Origin: a bacterium
Lineage (GTDB): Bacteria > Chloroflexota > Dormibacteria > UBA8260 > Bog-877
Assembly (NCBI GenBank): GCA_021817185.1
Contig: JAKAVU010000103.1
Span: 1 to 9,370 of the forward strand
DNA length: 9,370 bases
Direction of reading: 5' to 3'
The notes below the pieces were generated by a model that was not told the DNA's origin, made no database searches, and saw nothing but the letters and a program-made list of their open reading frames with translations. Positions 1-6,100 of the stretch are shown one piece after another. Position 1 is the first letter of the stretch; every line of letters begins with the position of its first letter. Made by a program: the position numbers and the translations under genes.

Positions 1-2067
1 TGCCAGCAGCTCCATGCTGGAGCGGGCCGCCTCGATGTAGAGCGCATCCGCTTCCAGCTCGGCGATCGACTCGATGATGTCGCCGAACTCCGAGTAGCAC
101 ATGTGGGTGTGGACCAGCACCCCGGCCCCGGCCCCGGCCGACGCCAGTCGAAAGCTGTCGATCGCCCAGCGCCAGTAGTCGGGCTGGTCGGCCCGGCGCA
201 ACGGCATCGCCTCGCGGAGTGCCGGCTCATCGATCTGGATGATGCGGATCCCGGCCTTCTCCAGGTCCCCGACCTCGTCCCTGAGGGCGAGGGCGATCTG
301 GAAGCAGGTCTGGCTCCGGGGCACGTCCTCGCGGGGGAAGGACCACTGGAGGATGGTGACGGGGCCGGTCAGCATCCCCTTGACCGGCTTTTGGGTCAGG
401 CTCTGCGCGAAGGTCGACCAGCCAACCGTCATCGGCTCCGGGCGGGACACGTCTCCGAAGATGACGGGGGGCTTGGTGCAGCGCGAACCGTAGGACTGGA
501 CCCACCCCCCGTCGGAGGTGGCGATCCCGCGCAACCGCTCCGCGAAGTACTCGACCATGTCGTTGCGCTCCGGCTCGCCATGCACCAGGACATCCAGGCC
601 GGCCTCCTCCTGGAAGGAGATGACCCGCCGCACCTCCTCCCGGACCATGCCGTCGTACTCCTCCTGGCCGAGCTCCTGCCGGCGCAGCCTGGCCCGGGCC
701 TGACGCAGCTCAGAACGCTGCGGGAAGGAACCGATGGTCGTGGTGGGCAGCAGGGGCAGCCCCAGGTCGGAGCGCGCTCGGAGCCTGCGCTCACCGGGAT
801 CCCCGGCGCGCCGCAGATCCTCGGGCCTGATCGCGGCAACGCGCTGCTGGACCGCCGGATCGTGGCGCAGCGCCGACTCGCGGCGTCTCCTGGAGGTCTC
901 CCGCAGGCGTGCGATCTCCTCCGCCCGGGGGCTCCCATCGCCGTCCGAACCCGCCAGTGCGGCCACCTCACCCAGCTTCTCTCTGGCAAAGGCCAGCCAG
1001 GGGAGGACCTCCGGCGCGATCTCCGCTTCGCCCCGCGCGCTGACCGGAACGTGGATCAGGGAGCATGAGGGGGCAACCATGACCCGGTCGGGACCCAGCT
1101 TGGAGACGGCCAGCTCGATCATCCGCAGCGCGGGGTCCGGGTCCAGCGTCCAGACGTTCCGGCCGTCCACGACTCCCAACGAGAGGCCGATCGCGTCGGG
1201 CGCCAACTCCAGGGCCGGCTCGAGGTCGGCCCGGCCCCGCACCAGGTCGAGGTGGAGAGCGTCGACCGGCAGCATGAGCGCCGCCTGGAGGTTGGCGCCC
1301 AGCCCCGCGAAATAGGATGCGACCAAGAACTTGAGGTCGGGCACGTGGCTCCGCAGGTAAGAGTAGGCGTCCTCGATCGCCTCCAGCACCTCGACCGGGG
1401 CATCCTGGGCCAGACATGGCTCGTCCAGCTGCACCCACCGCGCCCCCGCCGCCGCCAGACGCGCCAGCAGATCGGCATAGGCGGGCAGCAGACGGTCCAG
1501 CAACGACAGGGTGGCCAAGCCTGGTTGGGTGGGCTTGGCGAGCCTGAGGTAGCTGACTGGCCCCAGCAGAACCGGCCTGGTCTCGATCCCAAGTGCGCGC
1601 GCCTCCTGGAACTCCTCGACCGGCTTCAACCAGTCGAGCGAGAACACCTGGCTCGGGCCCAGCTCGGGCACCAGATAGTGGTAGTTGGTGTCGAACCACT
1701 TGGTCATCTCCATGGCGGGGATCTCCTCACCGCCGACGCTGGCCCCCCTGGCCATCGCGAACATCAGGTCCAGCGGGTCCCCCCCGCGCAGGGGCTCGAA
1801 GCGGTCGGGGATCACGCCCAGGGTGAGGGAGAGATCCAGCACGTGGTCGTACAGCGAGAAGTCGTTGCTGGGGATATGGTCGATGGCGGCCGCGCGCTGG
1901 TCCTGCCAGCGCGTGGCTCGCAGCGCCCGCGCCCGCTCCCCCAGCTCGTCTGGGCCGGTCCTGCCGGCCCAGTACGCCTCCAGCATCCACTTGAGTTCTC
2001 GATTCGCCCCGATGCGCGGGTAGCCAAGGTTGCTGGAGGTGAGGCGAGCCGAATGGGAAGGAGACAT
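1..2067 (-). CDS. metE: Cobalamin-independent methionine synthase MetE, 3' end outside the window
   Basis: MetE transfers the methyl group of 5-methyltetrahydropteroyltri-glutamate to homocysteine, the last step of methionine synthesis, in the cytoplasm and without vitamin B12. The visible 689 codons are one unbroken frame that colinearly matches the family: NLGYPRIG at residues 13-20, EMTKWFDTNYHY, RPVLLGPVSY, WVQLDEPCL, then the C-terminal barrel with TTTIGSFPQ, VHGEPERNDMVEYF, WVQSYGSRCTKPP, KGMLTGPVTIL, SFPRED and IIQIDEPALRE. Zinc ligands His655 and Cys657 (HTHMCYSEF) and Glu679 (YIEAARSS) are present with the family spacing. The last zinc cysteine and roughly 65-75 residues lie beyond position 1. 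The start ATG at 2067 puts 13 residues before LGYPRIG and has only a weak upstream Shine-Dalgarno. An in-frame ATG at 2097 behind GGGGAT would add ten residues and is a real alternative. It lies downstream of clpX on the same strand, separated by 131 bp. Confidence 0.97.
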   Translation of the reverse strand, partial: MSPSHSARLTSSNLGYPRIGANRELKWMLEAYWAGRTGPDELGERARALRATRWQDQRAAAIDHIPSNDFSLYDHVLDLSLTLGVIPDRFEPLRGGDPLDLMFAMARGASVGGEEIPAMEMTKWFDTNYHYLVPELGPSQVFSLDWLKPVEEFQEARALGIETRPVLLGPVSYLRLAKPTQPGLATLSLLDRLLPAYADLLARLAAAGARWVQLDEPCLAQDAPVEVLEAIEDAYSYLRSHVPDLKFLVASYFAGLGANLQAALMLPVDALHLDLVRGRADLEPALELAPDAIGLSLGVVDGRNVWTLDPDPALRMIELAVSKLGPDRVMVAPSCSLIHVPVSARGEAEIAPEVLPWLAFAREKLGEVAALAGSDGDGSPRAEEIARLRETSRRRRESALRHDPAVQQRVAAIRPEDLRRAGDPGERRLRARSDLGLPLLPTTTIGSFPQRSELRQARARLRRQELGQEEYDGMVREEVRRVISFQEEAGLDVLVHGEPERNDMVEYFAERLRGIATSDGGWVQSYGSRCTKPPVIFGDVSRPEPMTVGWSTFAQSLTQKPVKGMLTGPVTILQWSFPREDVPRSQTCFQIALALRDEVGDLEKAGIRIIQIDEPALREAMPLRRADQPDYWRWAIDSFRLASAGAGAGVLVHTHMCYSEFGDIIESIAELEADALYIEAARSSMELLA

Positions 2068-2090
2068 GGTCAAGTGGTGGTCCTGATAAC

Positions 2091-2151
2091 GGCCCATCGG
2101 CGGATCCCCACAAGGGCCCCATAGACCGTGGTTGCTGAGCCTCTCAGTCTA
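2091..2151 (-). promoter_or_regulatory. metE leader with two potential stem-loops
   Basis: Reading leftward, the gap between clpX and metE can form CTGAG-AGG-CTCAG (2147-2135). That hairpin can be enclosed by TAGAC/GTCTA (2151-2147 with 2126-2122), the two sharing position 2147. A second pairing, GGCCC/GGGCC (2118-2114 with 2095-2091), places the alternative ATG at 2097 at the edge of its stem. TAGACT (2151-2146) could also be a -10 element, but no good -35 lies upstream. A GCAACC stretch follows the first hairpin, as in SAM-binding leaders. The rest of the conserved S-box or SAM-IV core is not recognisable, so I do not call a riboswitch class. No B12 box is visible. Confidence 0.35.
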
Positions 2152-2198
2152 CCGGGCGGCCAGGTGAGGTGGCGGGGAGCCGGGGCCGTGGCGATGGA

Positions 2199-3458
2199 TC
2201 AGGCGCTGGCGGCCTGGGGCTCATCCTCGGGATAGAGCTCGGGTTCGGTCGACTCCAGGATCGACCTCTCGGTGATCACGCACCGCTTGATCTCCGGGTG
2301 TGAGGGAACCTCGAACATGCTGGTCAGCAAGACCGACTCCAGGATGCTCTTGAGGCCGCGAGCCCCGGTCCCCAAGGCCAGCGCCTGACTGGCGATGGCC
2401 CGCAGCGCCGCCTCCTCGAACACCAGCTCCACATCGTCGAGCGCGAAGAACTTCTGGTACTGCTTGACGAACGCGTTCTTGGGCTCGGTCAGAATCCGAG
2501 TGATGTCGTCCTCATCCAGGCTCTGCAGGGCGACCACGATCGGGAGGCGACCCACGAACTCCGGAATCAGGCCATAGCGGAGCAGGTCCTGAGCCTGCAT
2601 CTGCTGCAGGATCTGGGTGCTCTCCTTGGTGCGCTTGCCGCCCGGCTCGCTGCTGAAGCCGATGGTCCGGTGCCCGACCCGCTGTTCGATCAGCCGCTCC
2701 AGGCCCTCGAAGGCACCGCCGCAGATGAACAGGATGTTGCCGGTGTTGATCTGGATGAAATCCTGGTGGGGATGCTTGCGGCCCCCCTGCGGGGGCACGT
2801 TGGCGACGGTGCCCTCCAGGATCTTCAGCAGGGCCTGCTGCACGCCCTCGCCGGAGACGTCCCGGGTGATCGAGGGATTGTCCGACTTGCGGGTGATCTT
2901 GTCGATCTCGTCGATGTAGATGATCCCGCGCTCCGCTCGCGCGATGTCGAAGTCGGCCGCCTGGATCAGGCGGAGCAGGATGTTCTCGACATCCTCGCCC
3001 ACGTAGCCCGCCTCGGTCAGTGAGGTCGCGTCGGCGATCGAGAAGGGAACGTCGAGGATTTTCGCCAGCGTCTGGGCGAGCAGGGTCTTGCCACAGCCGG
3101 TGGGGCCGACCAGCAGAACGTTCGACTTCTGCAGCTCCACGTCGCTGGTCTCACGCGCGCTGTTGATGCGCTTGTAGTGGTTGTAGACGGCCACCGCCAG
3201 GACCTTCTTGGCCTGGTCCTGGCCCACCACGTACTGGTTCAGCGAATTCCAGATCGCCTGGGGGCTGGGCACCGCATTGGTGCGCGGCCGGCGCGCCGCC
3301 GGCCCCTTGTTCTCCTCTTCAAGGACCTCCTGGCAGAGTTCGATGCACTGGTCGCAGATGTAGACCCCGGGGCCGGCGATGAGCTTGCGAACCTGCTCCT
3401 GACCCTTGTTGCAGAACGAGCAACGCGTGTGCCGGCGGCGATCCGATGACTCGGTCAT
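2199..3458 (-). CDS. clpX: ClpX, ATP-dependent unfoldase subunit of the Clp protease
   Basis: ClpX is a hexameric AAA+ ring that recognises tagged proteins, unfolds them with ATP and threads them into the ClpP chamber in the cytoplasm. The 419-residue product has the family's usual length and all of its motifs: an N-terminal zinc-binding domain with Cys13, Cys16, Cys35 and Cys38; Walker A GPTGCGKT (118-125); pore loop GYVG (151-154); Walker B IIYIDEID (179-186); the RKH loop (227-229); and the ClpP-docking IGF loop (266-268). EFVGRLP and the GARGLKSI sensor-2 region follow. An upstream ATG at 3512 stays in frame but would add 18 residues unlike the family. The ATG at 3458 starts [16 protein letters not shown], as expected, behind a G-rich stretch. 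The stop of the preceding small frame overlaps this start as ATGA, suggesting coupled translation with it and with clpP further upstream. Confidence 0.98.
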   Translation of the reverse strand: MTESSDRRRHTRCSFCNKGQEQVRKLIAGPGVYICDQCIELCQEVLEEENKGPAARRPRTNAVPSPQAIWNSLNQYVVGQDQAKKVLAVAVYNHYKRINSARETSDVELQKSNVLLVGPTGCGKTLLAQTLAKILDVPFSIADATSLTEAGYVGEDVENILLRLIQAADFDIARAERGIIYIDEIDKITRKSDNPSITRDVSGEGVQQALLKILEGTVANVPPQGGRKHPHQDFIQINTGNILFICGGAFEGLERLIEQRVGHRTIGFSSEPGGKRTKESTQILQQMQAQDLLRYGLIPEFVGRLPIVVALQSLDEDDITRILTEPKNAFVKQYQKFFALDDVELVFEEAALRAIASQALALGTGARGLKSILESVLLTSMFEVPSHPEIKRCVITERSILESTEPELYPEDEPQAASA

Positions 3459-3685
3459 GCGGCATCCCCCCCGCCGTGGGGATGCACTCGGCTGGCAGCC
3501 TCCCCAAGGCACCTGCTGCAGATCGACACCTGCCGCCCTCCGGGGCCGGACTCCACCGCCACCGCCCGGGCCAGGCTGCCACAGAAGTCGCAGCGCCAGC
3601 CGGCCCGGCGCACCAGGCGCATCACGCGCCCAGGCTCCTGGGAGCCGCCTGTCCCCCGGCGCCGGAGCTCCTTGCGGTCTCCCAT
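3455..3685 (-). CDS. Small four-cysteine protein resembling the ClpX zinc-binding domain
   Basis: This is a 76-codon frame between clpP and clpX. It begins 12 bp after the clpP stop and ends in an ATGA overlap with the clpX start. The core carries Cys32, Cys35, Cys56 and Cys59 (WRCDFC, then ICSRC). It lines up with the start of neighbouring ClpX: RC-x-FC, a Gly-Pro-Gly turn, then IC-x2-C, with 20 residues between the pairs against 18 in ClpX. A zinc-binding fold is therefore inferred. From codon 21 onward the third positions are strongly G/C, as in the neighbouring genes. The first ATG has a poor Shine-Dalgarno. A GTG at 3625, nine bases after AGGAG, gives a 56-residue protein that keeps all four cysteines and may be the true start. 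Function is unknown. A role with ClpX or its adaptors is suggested only by position and resemblance. A chance open frame is less likely but possible. Confidence 0.65.
   Translation of the reverse strand: MGDRKELRRRGTGGSQEPGRVMRLVRRAGWRCDFCGSLARAVAVESGPGGRQVSICSRCLGEAASRVHPHGGGDAA
3629..3642 (-). promoter_or_regulatory. Palindrome containing the internal Shine-Dalgarno of the small zinc-finger gene
   Basis: CCCAGG-AG-CCTGGG (read leftward from 3642 to 3629) is a perfect inverted repeat. The AGGAG at 3639-3635 within it lies nine bases before the GTG at 3625 and twelve before the ATG at 3622. A hairpin here would partly sequester that ribosome site. Both the start choice and any regulatory effect are inferred. 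Confidence 0.35.
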
Positions 3686-3697
3686 CTCAGTGGACCG

Positions 3698-4357
3698 TCA
3701 GTGCCCCGCCGGGGACGCCTCGGCCACCTTCTCCGGGAGGGCCTGGGGCTTGCCGTTGGAAGCCTCCCCGGCGGGGTGCTCCTTGGTCAGGATGTGGTCG
3801 ATGAGCCCATACTCGAGGGCCTCCTCCGGGGACATGTAGAAGTCCCGGTCGGAGTCTCGGGTTATCTGCTCCACCGGCTTGCCCGTGTGGTGGGCCAGGA
3901 TCTGATCGATGGTGCGGCGCAGGCGCAGGATCTCCTGCGCCTGAATCTGGATGTCGGATGCCTGCCCCTGGAAGCCGCCGCTGGGCTGGTGCATCATGAT
4001 CCGGGTGTTCGGCAGGCTGAACCGCTGTCCCGCCTCGCCGCCGGCCAGCAGGATGCAGCCGAAGGAGGCGGCCAGCCCCATGCAGAAAGTGCTCACGCGG
4101 GGCTTGACGTACTGCATGGTGTCGTAGATCGCCAGCCCGGCGGAGACCGACCCCCCGGGGCTGTTGATGTACAGGCTGATGTCCCGCTCGGGGTCCTCGC
4201 TCTCGAGGTACAGCAGCTGCGCCATCACCAAGTTGGCGATCTGGTCGTCGATGGCGGTCCCGATGAAGATGATCCGGTCCTTCAGCAGCCGGGAGTAGAT
4301 GTCAAAGGCTCGCTCGCCCCTGGTGGTGGTCTCGACGACCATCGGAATGAGGGCCAT
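3698..4357 (-). CDS. clpP: ClpP, ATP-dependent Clp protease proteolytic subunit
   Basis: ClpP is the serine peptidase that forms the two-ring, fourteen-subunit chamber in which proteins delivered by ClpX are cut. The 219-residue product contains SPGGSV (66-71, oxyanion region) and the catalytic triad Ser98 (LAASFG), His123 (MMHQPSGG) and Asp172 (DRDFYM), at standard family numbering. The C-terminal 25 or so residues, rich in Pro, Ala, Glu and Lys, extend beyond the core. The first five residues may be removed by self-processing, as in relatives; this is inferred. AGGAGG stands five bases before the ATG at 4357. The gene follows tig by 79 bp and precedes the small zinc-finger gene and clpX on the same strand. 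A possible own promoter lies in the tig-clpP gap. Only one clpP copy is in the window. Confidence 0.98.
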   Translation of the reverse strand: MALIPMVVETTTRGERAFDIYSRLLKDRIIFIGTAIDDQIANLVMAQLLYLESEDPERDISLYINSPGGSVSAGLAIYDTMQYVKPRVSTFCMGLAASFGCILLAGGEAGQRFSLPNTRIMMHQPSGGFQGQASDIQIQAQEILRLRRTIDQILAHHTGKPVEQITRDSDRDFYMSPEEALEYGLIDHILTKEHPAGEASNGKPQALPEKVAEASPAGH

Positions 4358-4392
4358 GGTCTCCTCCTGGAATCAGCCCGAACTCATCATGG

Positions 4393-4406
4393 GGTCACGA
4401 GTGACC
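4393..4406. promoter_or_regulatory. Perfect inverted repeat in the clpP leader, operator-like
   Basis: GGTCAC-GA-GTGACC has two perfect 6-bp arms around a 2-bp spacer. It sits 10 bp downstream of the TATACT element proposed for clpP, so it would cover about +4 to +17 of that transcript. That is a common place for a repressor site. It does not match the CIRCE or HAIR heat-shock operators. It could instead fold as a small RNA hairpin in the leader. Confidence 0.45.
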
Positions 4407-4415
4407 TCCGAGCCG

Positions 4416-4421
4416 AGTATA
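4416..4421 (-). promoter_or_regulatory. Candidate -10 element for clpP
   Basis: Read leftward the hexamer is TATACT (five of six to consensus) inside TATACTCGG. The identical nine bases occur at the tRNA-Leu promoter. The segment 16-18 bp upstream (around TGGGTT) is a poor -35 match, so the promoter is only a candidate. It would give a leader of about 50 nt. Confidence 0.45.
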
Positions 4422-4451
4422 CCCGCGGTTGAGAAATCAACCCACCGCGGG
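4422..4451 (-). other. Stem-loop across the tig stop codon
   Basis: GGTTGA and TCAACC (4442-4437 and 4432-4427) pair around a TTTC loop. Flanking CCCGC and GCGGG extend the stem after a four-base bulge. The tig TGA stop lies inside. No run of T follows, so this is not a standard intrinsic terminator. It may weaken read-through from tig into clpP or protect the 3' end of the tig message. Confidence 0.35.
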
Positions 4452-5762
4452 AGGCTCGGCGGGCTCCTGGCCCCGCGCCAGGGCGGCCACCAGGTCCCTG
4501 GCCTTGCCGATCTCCAGCTGGCCCCGGAGCGCCTCCCGGAGACGAGTCCGGTCTGCCCTGGAGCCCCCCCTCGGGACCAGCCCCGCCAGCGCCGCATCCG
4601 CCTCCTCATCAGACACGAAGATGTGCTCTCTCCTCACCACCTCGCTGAGGGCGAGTTCGAGGCGCACCGCCTCCACCGCGGCCTGGCGCCGCTCGCCGCG
4701 CAGCTGCTCCAGGCTCGAGCCCTGGGCAGAGAGCACGTCCTGCAGGGTGATCCCGGTCGCCTCCAGCCTGCTGGTGAAGTCGCGGATCTGATGATCGATC
4801 TCGGCTTGAATCATGCTCTCGGGGACCTCGACCCGGGTCAGCCCCAGGAGCTCCTCCATCGCCGCCGCGACCTGGGCCTGCTCGGCGACGCGGCGAGCCT
4901 CCGCCGCGATCTGCTCGCGGACGTACTGCCGCAGCTCGGCCAGGCTCTCGCCGTGCCCCGCGATCGCCGCCAGGTTGTCATCCAGGGCCGGCAACTCCTT
5001 CGCCTGGATCCGGGTCACCCGGGCGGTGATCGTGACCAGCTCGCCGCGCAGCTCGGGGCGGGCGTAGTCGTCGGGCATGGTCAGGGTGATGTCGACCGGA
5101 TCGCCGCCGACCACGGCCCCCACCAACTGCTCGGCCATCCCCGGCAGGAGACCCCCGCGCTCCAGGTCCAGGGTCTGCTCCTGCTCCGGGGTGCCCACGA
5201 CCGTGCCGTTGTGGAGCATCGTCAGCGCAGCGGTCACCACGTCGCCCGCCTCCACTCCCCGGTCGCTCACATCGGTCAGCTGGGCATAGCGCTGCCGGAG
5301 CTCCTCGAGGGTCGCATCCACCTCCTCATCCGGAACCGGCTTGTCCTCCACCGGCACCCGAAGCTGGCGATAGTCGCCGAGGTTGACGACCGGTCGGATC
5401 CCCACGGTGGCCACGAACCGGAAGGGCTCGCCGCGCTCCAGCTGGGCCTCGGAGACCTGAGGCTGGGAGACCGGCTCGAGATCGGTCTGCTGGATCGCCG
5501 CGGCATAGAGCTCGGGGAGCAGCAGGTCCACCGCCTCCTGCTGGATCGCGGGCCAGCCGACAGCGCGCTCCACCACGGCCGCGGGGGCCTTGCCGGGCCT
5601 GAATCCCGGTAGGCGCACCTGGCCGGAGAGCTTGCCCACGGCGCGGGAGATGCCCCGCTCCGCCTGCTCCACCGGAGCCACCACGGTCAGCCTCGCCTGG
5701 GAATCGGGCAGGCGCTCGACTTCGACTTCCAGAGCAGGAGCGCCAGCCGGGCCTGGGGTCAT
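4437..5762 (-). CDS. tig: Trigger factor, ribosome-associated chaperone and prolyl isomerase
   Basis: Trigger factor binds the ribosome next to the exit tunnel and shields nascent chains. Its central FKBP-like domain can isomerise prolyl bonds. The 441-residue product has the usual family length. The ribosome-docking signature is PGFRPGKAP (52-60). The central domain spans about residues 165-250, ending in LRGELVTITARVTRIQAKELP. The chaperone arms follow, beginning LPALDDNLAA (258-267) and rich in charged helices to the C-terminus. The frame is open further upstream to 5924, but that stretch runs through the tRNA gene and gives a false N-terminus. The ATG at 5762, three bases after AAGGA, is the sensible start. 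It lies 32 bp after the tRNA-Leu CCA and 79 bp before clpP. The tig-clpP-clpX order is common in many bacteria. Confidence 0.96.
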   Translation of the reverse strand: MTPGPAGAPALEVEVERLPDSQARLTVVAPVEQAERGISRAVGKLSGQVRLPGFRPGKAPAAVVERAVGWPAIQQEAVDLLLPELYAAAIQQTDLEPVSQPQVSEAQLERGEPFRFVATVGIRPVVNLGDYRQLRVPVEDKPVPDEEVDATLEELRQRYAQLTDVSDRGVEAGDVVTAALTMLHNGTVVGTPEQEQTLDLERGGLLPGMAEQLVGAVVGGDPVDITLTMPDDYARPELRGELVTITARVTRIQAKELPALDDNLAAIAGHGESLAELRQYVREQIAAEARRVAEQAQVAAAMEELLGLTRVEVPESMIQAEIDHQIRDFTSRLEATGITLQDVLSAQGSSLEQLRGERRQAAVEAVRLELALSEVVRREHIFVSDEEADAALAGLVPRGGSRADRTRLREALRGQLEIGKARDLVAALARGQEPAEPPAVG

Positions 5763-5794
5763 GGTCCTTCTCAACCTCTCATATATGCCATATG

Positions 5795-5879
5795 TGGTGC
5801 GCGGACCGAGGGTCGAACTCGGACGGGTTGCCCCACGGGGTTCTAAGCCCCGCGCGTCTGCCAGTTCCGCCATCCGCGC
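5795..5879 (-). tRNA. tRNA-Leu, anticodon TAG, with encoded CCA
   Basis: The acceptor stem GCGCGGA pairs perfectly with TCCGCGC. The anticodon arm is CGGGG-CTTAGAA-CCCCG, giving anticodon TAG, which reads CTA and other CTN leucine codons. A long variable arm (TGGGGCAACCCG), as expected for class II tRNA-Leu, precedes a T arm with GTTCGAC. The discriminator is A (5798) and CCA is encoded at 5797-5795. The next gene on this strand is tig. Confidence 0.97.
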
Positions 5880-5884
5880 CGACC

Positions 5885-5904
5885 GCTGGCGGCAGAGCCG
5901 CAGC
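5885..5904 (-). other. GC-rich hairpin in the tRNA-Leu 5' leader
   Basis: Read leftward, GCTG-CGGC pairs with GCCG-C-CAGC around a TCT loop, eight base pairs with one bulged C. It lies five bases before the mature tRNA 5' end and downstream of the TATACT element, so it would be part of the precursor leader removed by RNase P. Confidence 0.4.
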
Positions 5905-5913
5905 GCGCGCCCG

Positions 5914-5919
5914 AGTATA
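5914..5919 (-). promoter_or_regulatory. -10 element for tRNA-Leu and possibly tig
   Basis: TATACT (read leftward) is 34 bp before the mature tRNA 5' end. The following bases, CGGGCGC, make a GC-rich discriminator, typical of stable-RNA promoters under stringent control. No convincing -35 hexamer is visible at 16-18 bp. The nine bases TATACTCGG match the candidate clpP element. Confidence 0.55.
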
Positions 5920-5964
5920 TCCAACTTGCGCGGATCAGTTCCGGAATCTGAGACGGGGCCGCCG

Positions 5965-5989
5965 GGGCGGGACGTCTGACGGCCCGCCC
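5965..5989. repeat. 25-bp near-perfect palindrome in the divergent gap
   Basis: Outer arms GGGCGGG (5965-5971) and CCCGCCC (5983-5989) and inner arms CGTC (5973-5976) and GACG (5978-5981) are symmetric around T5977. Only the A5972/G5982 position mismatches. It lies 111 bp before the YggT-like start and about 45 bp behind the tRNA -10 element. It may be an operator for either direction or a leader hairpin for the rightward genes. No T run follows. The remainder of 5880-6100 shows no other gene. Confidence 0.5.
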
Positions 5990-6086
5990 TGGTGTAACGG
6001 GGTGGGGACTGCGGCGTTGGTCAGCTTGGGGAGCGGTGCCGGCCGGCCGTCGGCGCCCGCCTGAACCCAGCCGGTGCTGATCAATC

Positions 6087-6093
6087 AGGAGGA
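6087..6093 (+). promoter_or_regulatory. Shine-Dalgarno that sets the start of the YggT-like gene
   Basis: AGGAGGA ends seven bases before the ATG at 6101. An in-frame GTG at 6074 lies upstream of this site and has no comparable signal, so 6101 is preferred. Confidence 0.75.
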
Positions 6094-6100
6094 CTCCGCG

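Noticed and set aside
103..2124. Long rightward open frames opposite metE
   Set aside because: They are rich in Gly, Arg, Pro and Gln, match nothing, and lie antisense to an intact, well-conserved MetE.
2068..2198. Cobalamin riboswitch upstream of metE
   Set aside because: The gap is too short and the B12-box sequence is missing.
3459..3512. 18-residue N-terminal extension of ClpX
   Set aside because: It does not resemble ClpX and overlaps the small zinc-finger frame; [16 protein letters not shown] at 3458 fits the family.
3446..5612. Two long rightward open frames (328 and 437 residues) opposite clpP and tig
   Set aside because: High GC keeps antisense frames open; composition is that of shadow translation, and the genuine genes on the other strand are certain.
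5763..5924. 54-residue N-terminal extension of trigger factor
   Set aside because: It is a translation of the tRNA-Leu gene and its leader (the MAELADA-type peptide seen when tRNA-Leu is read as protein), and the family start lies at 5762.
6074..6100. GTG start at 6074 for the YggT-like gene
   Set aside because: The strong AGGAGGA site lies downstream of this codon and is correctly spaced for ATG 6101.
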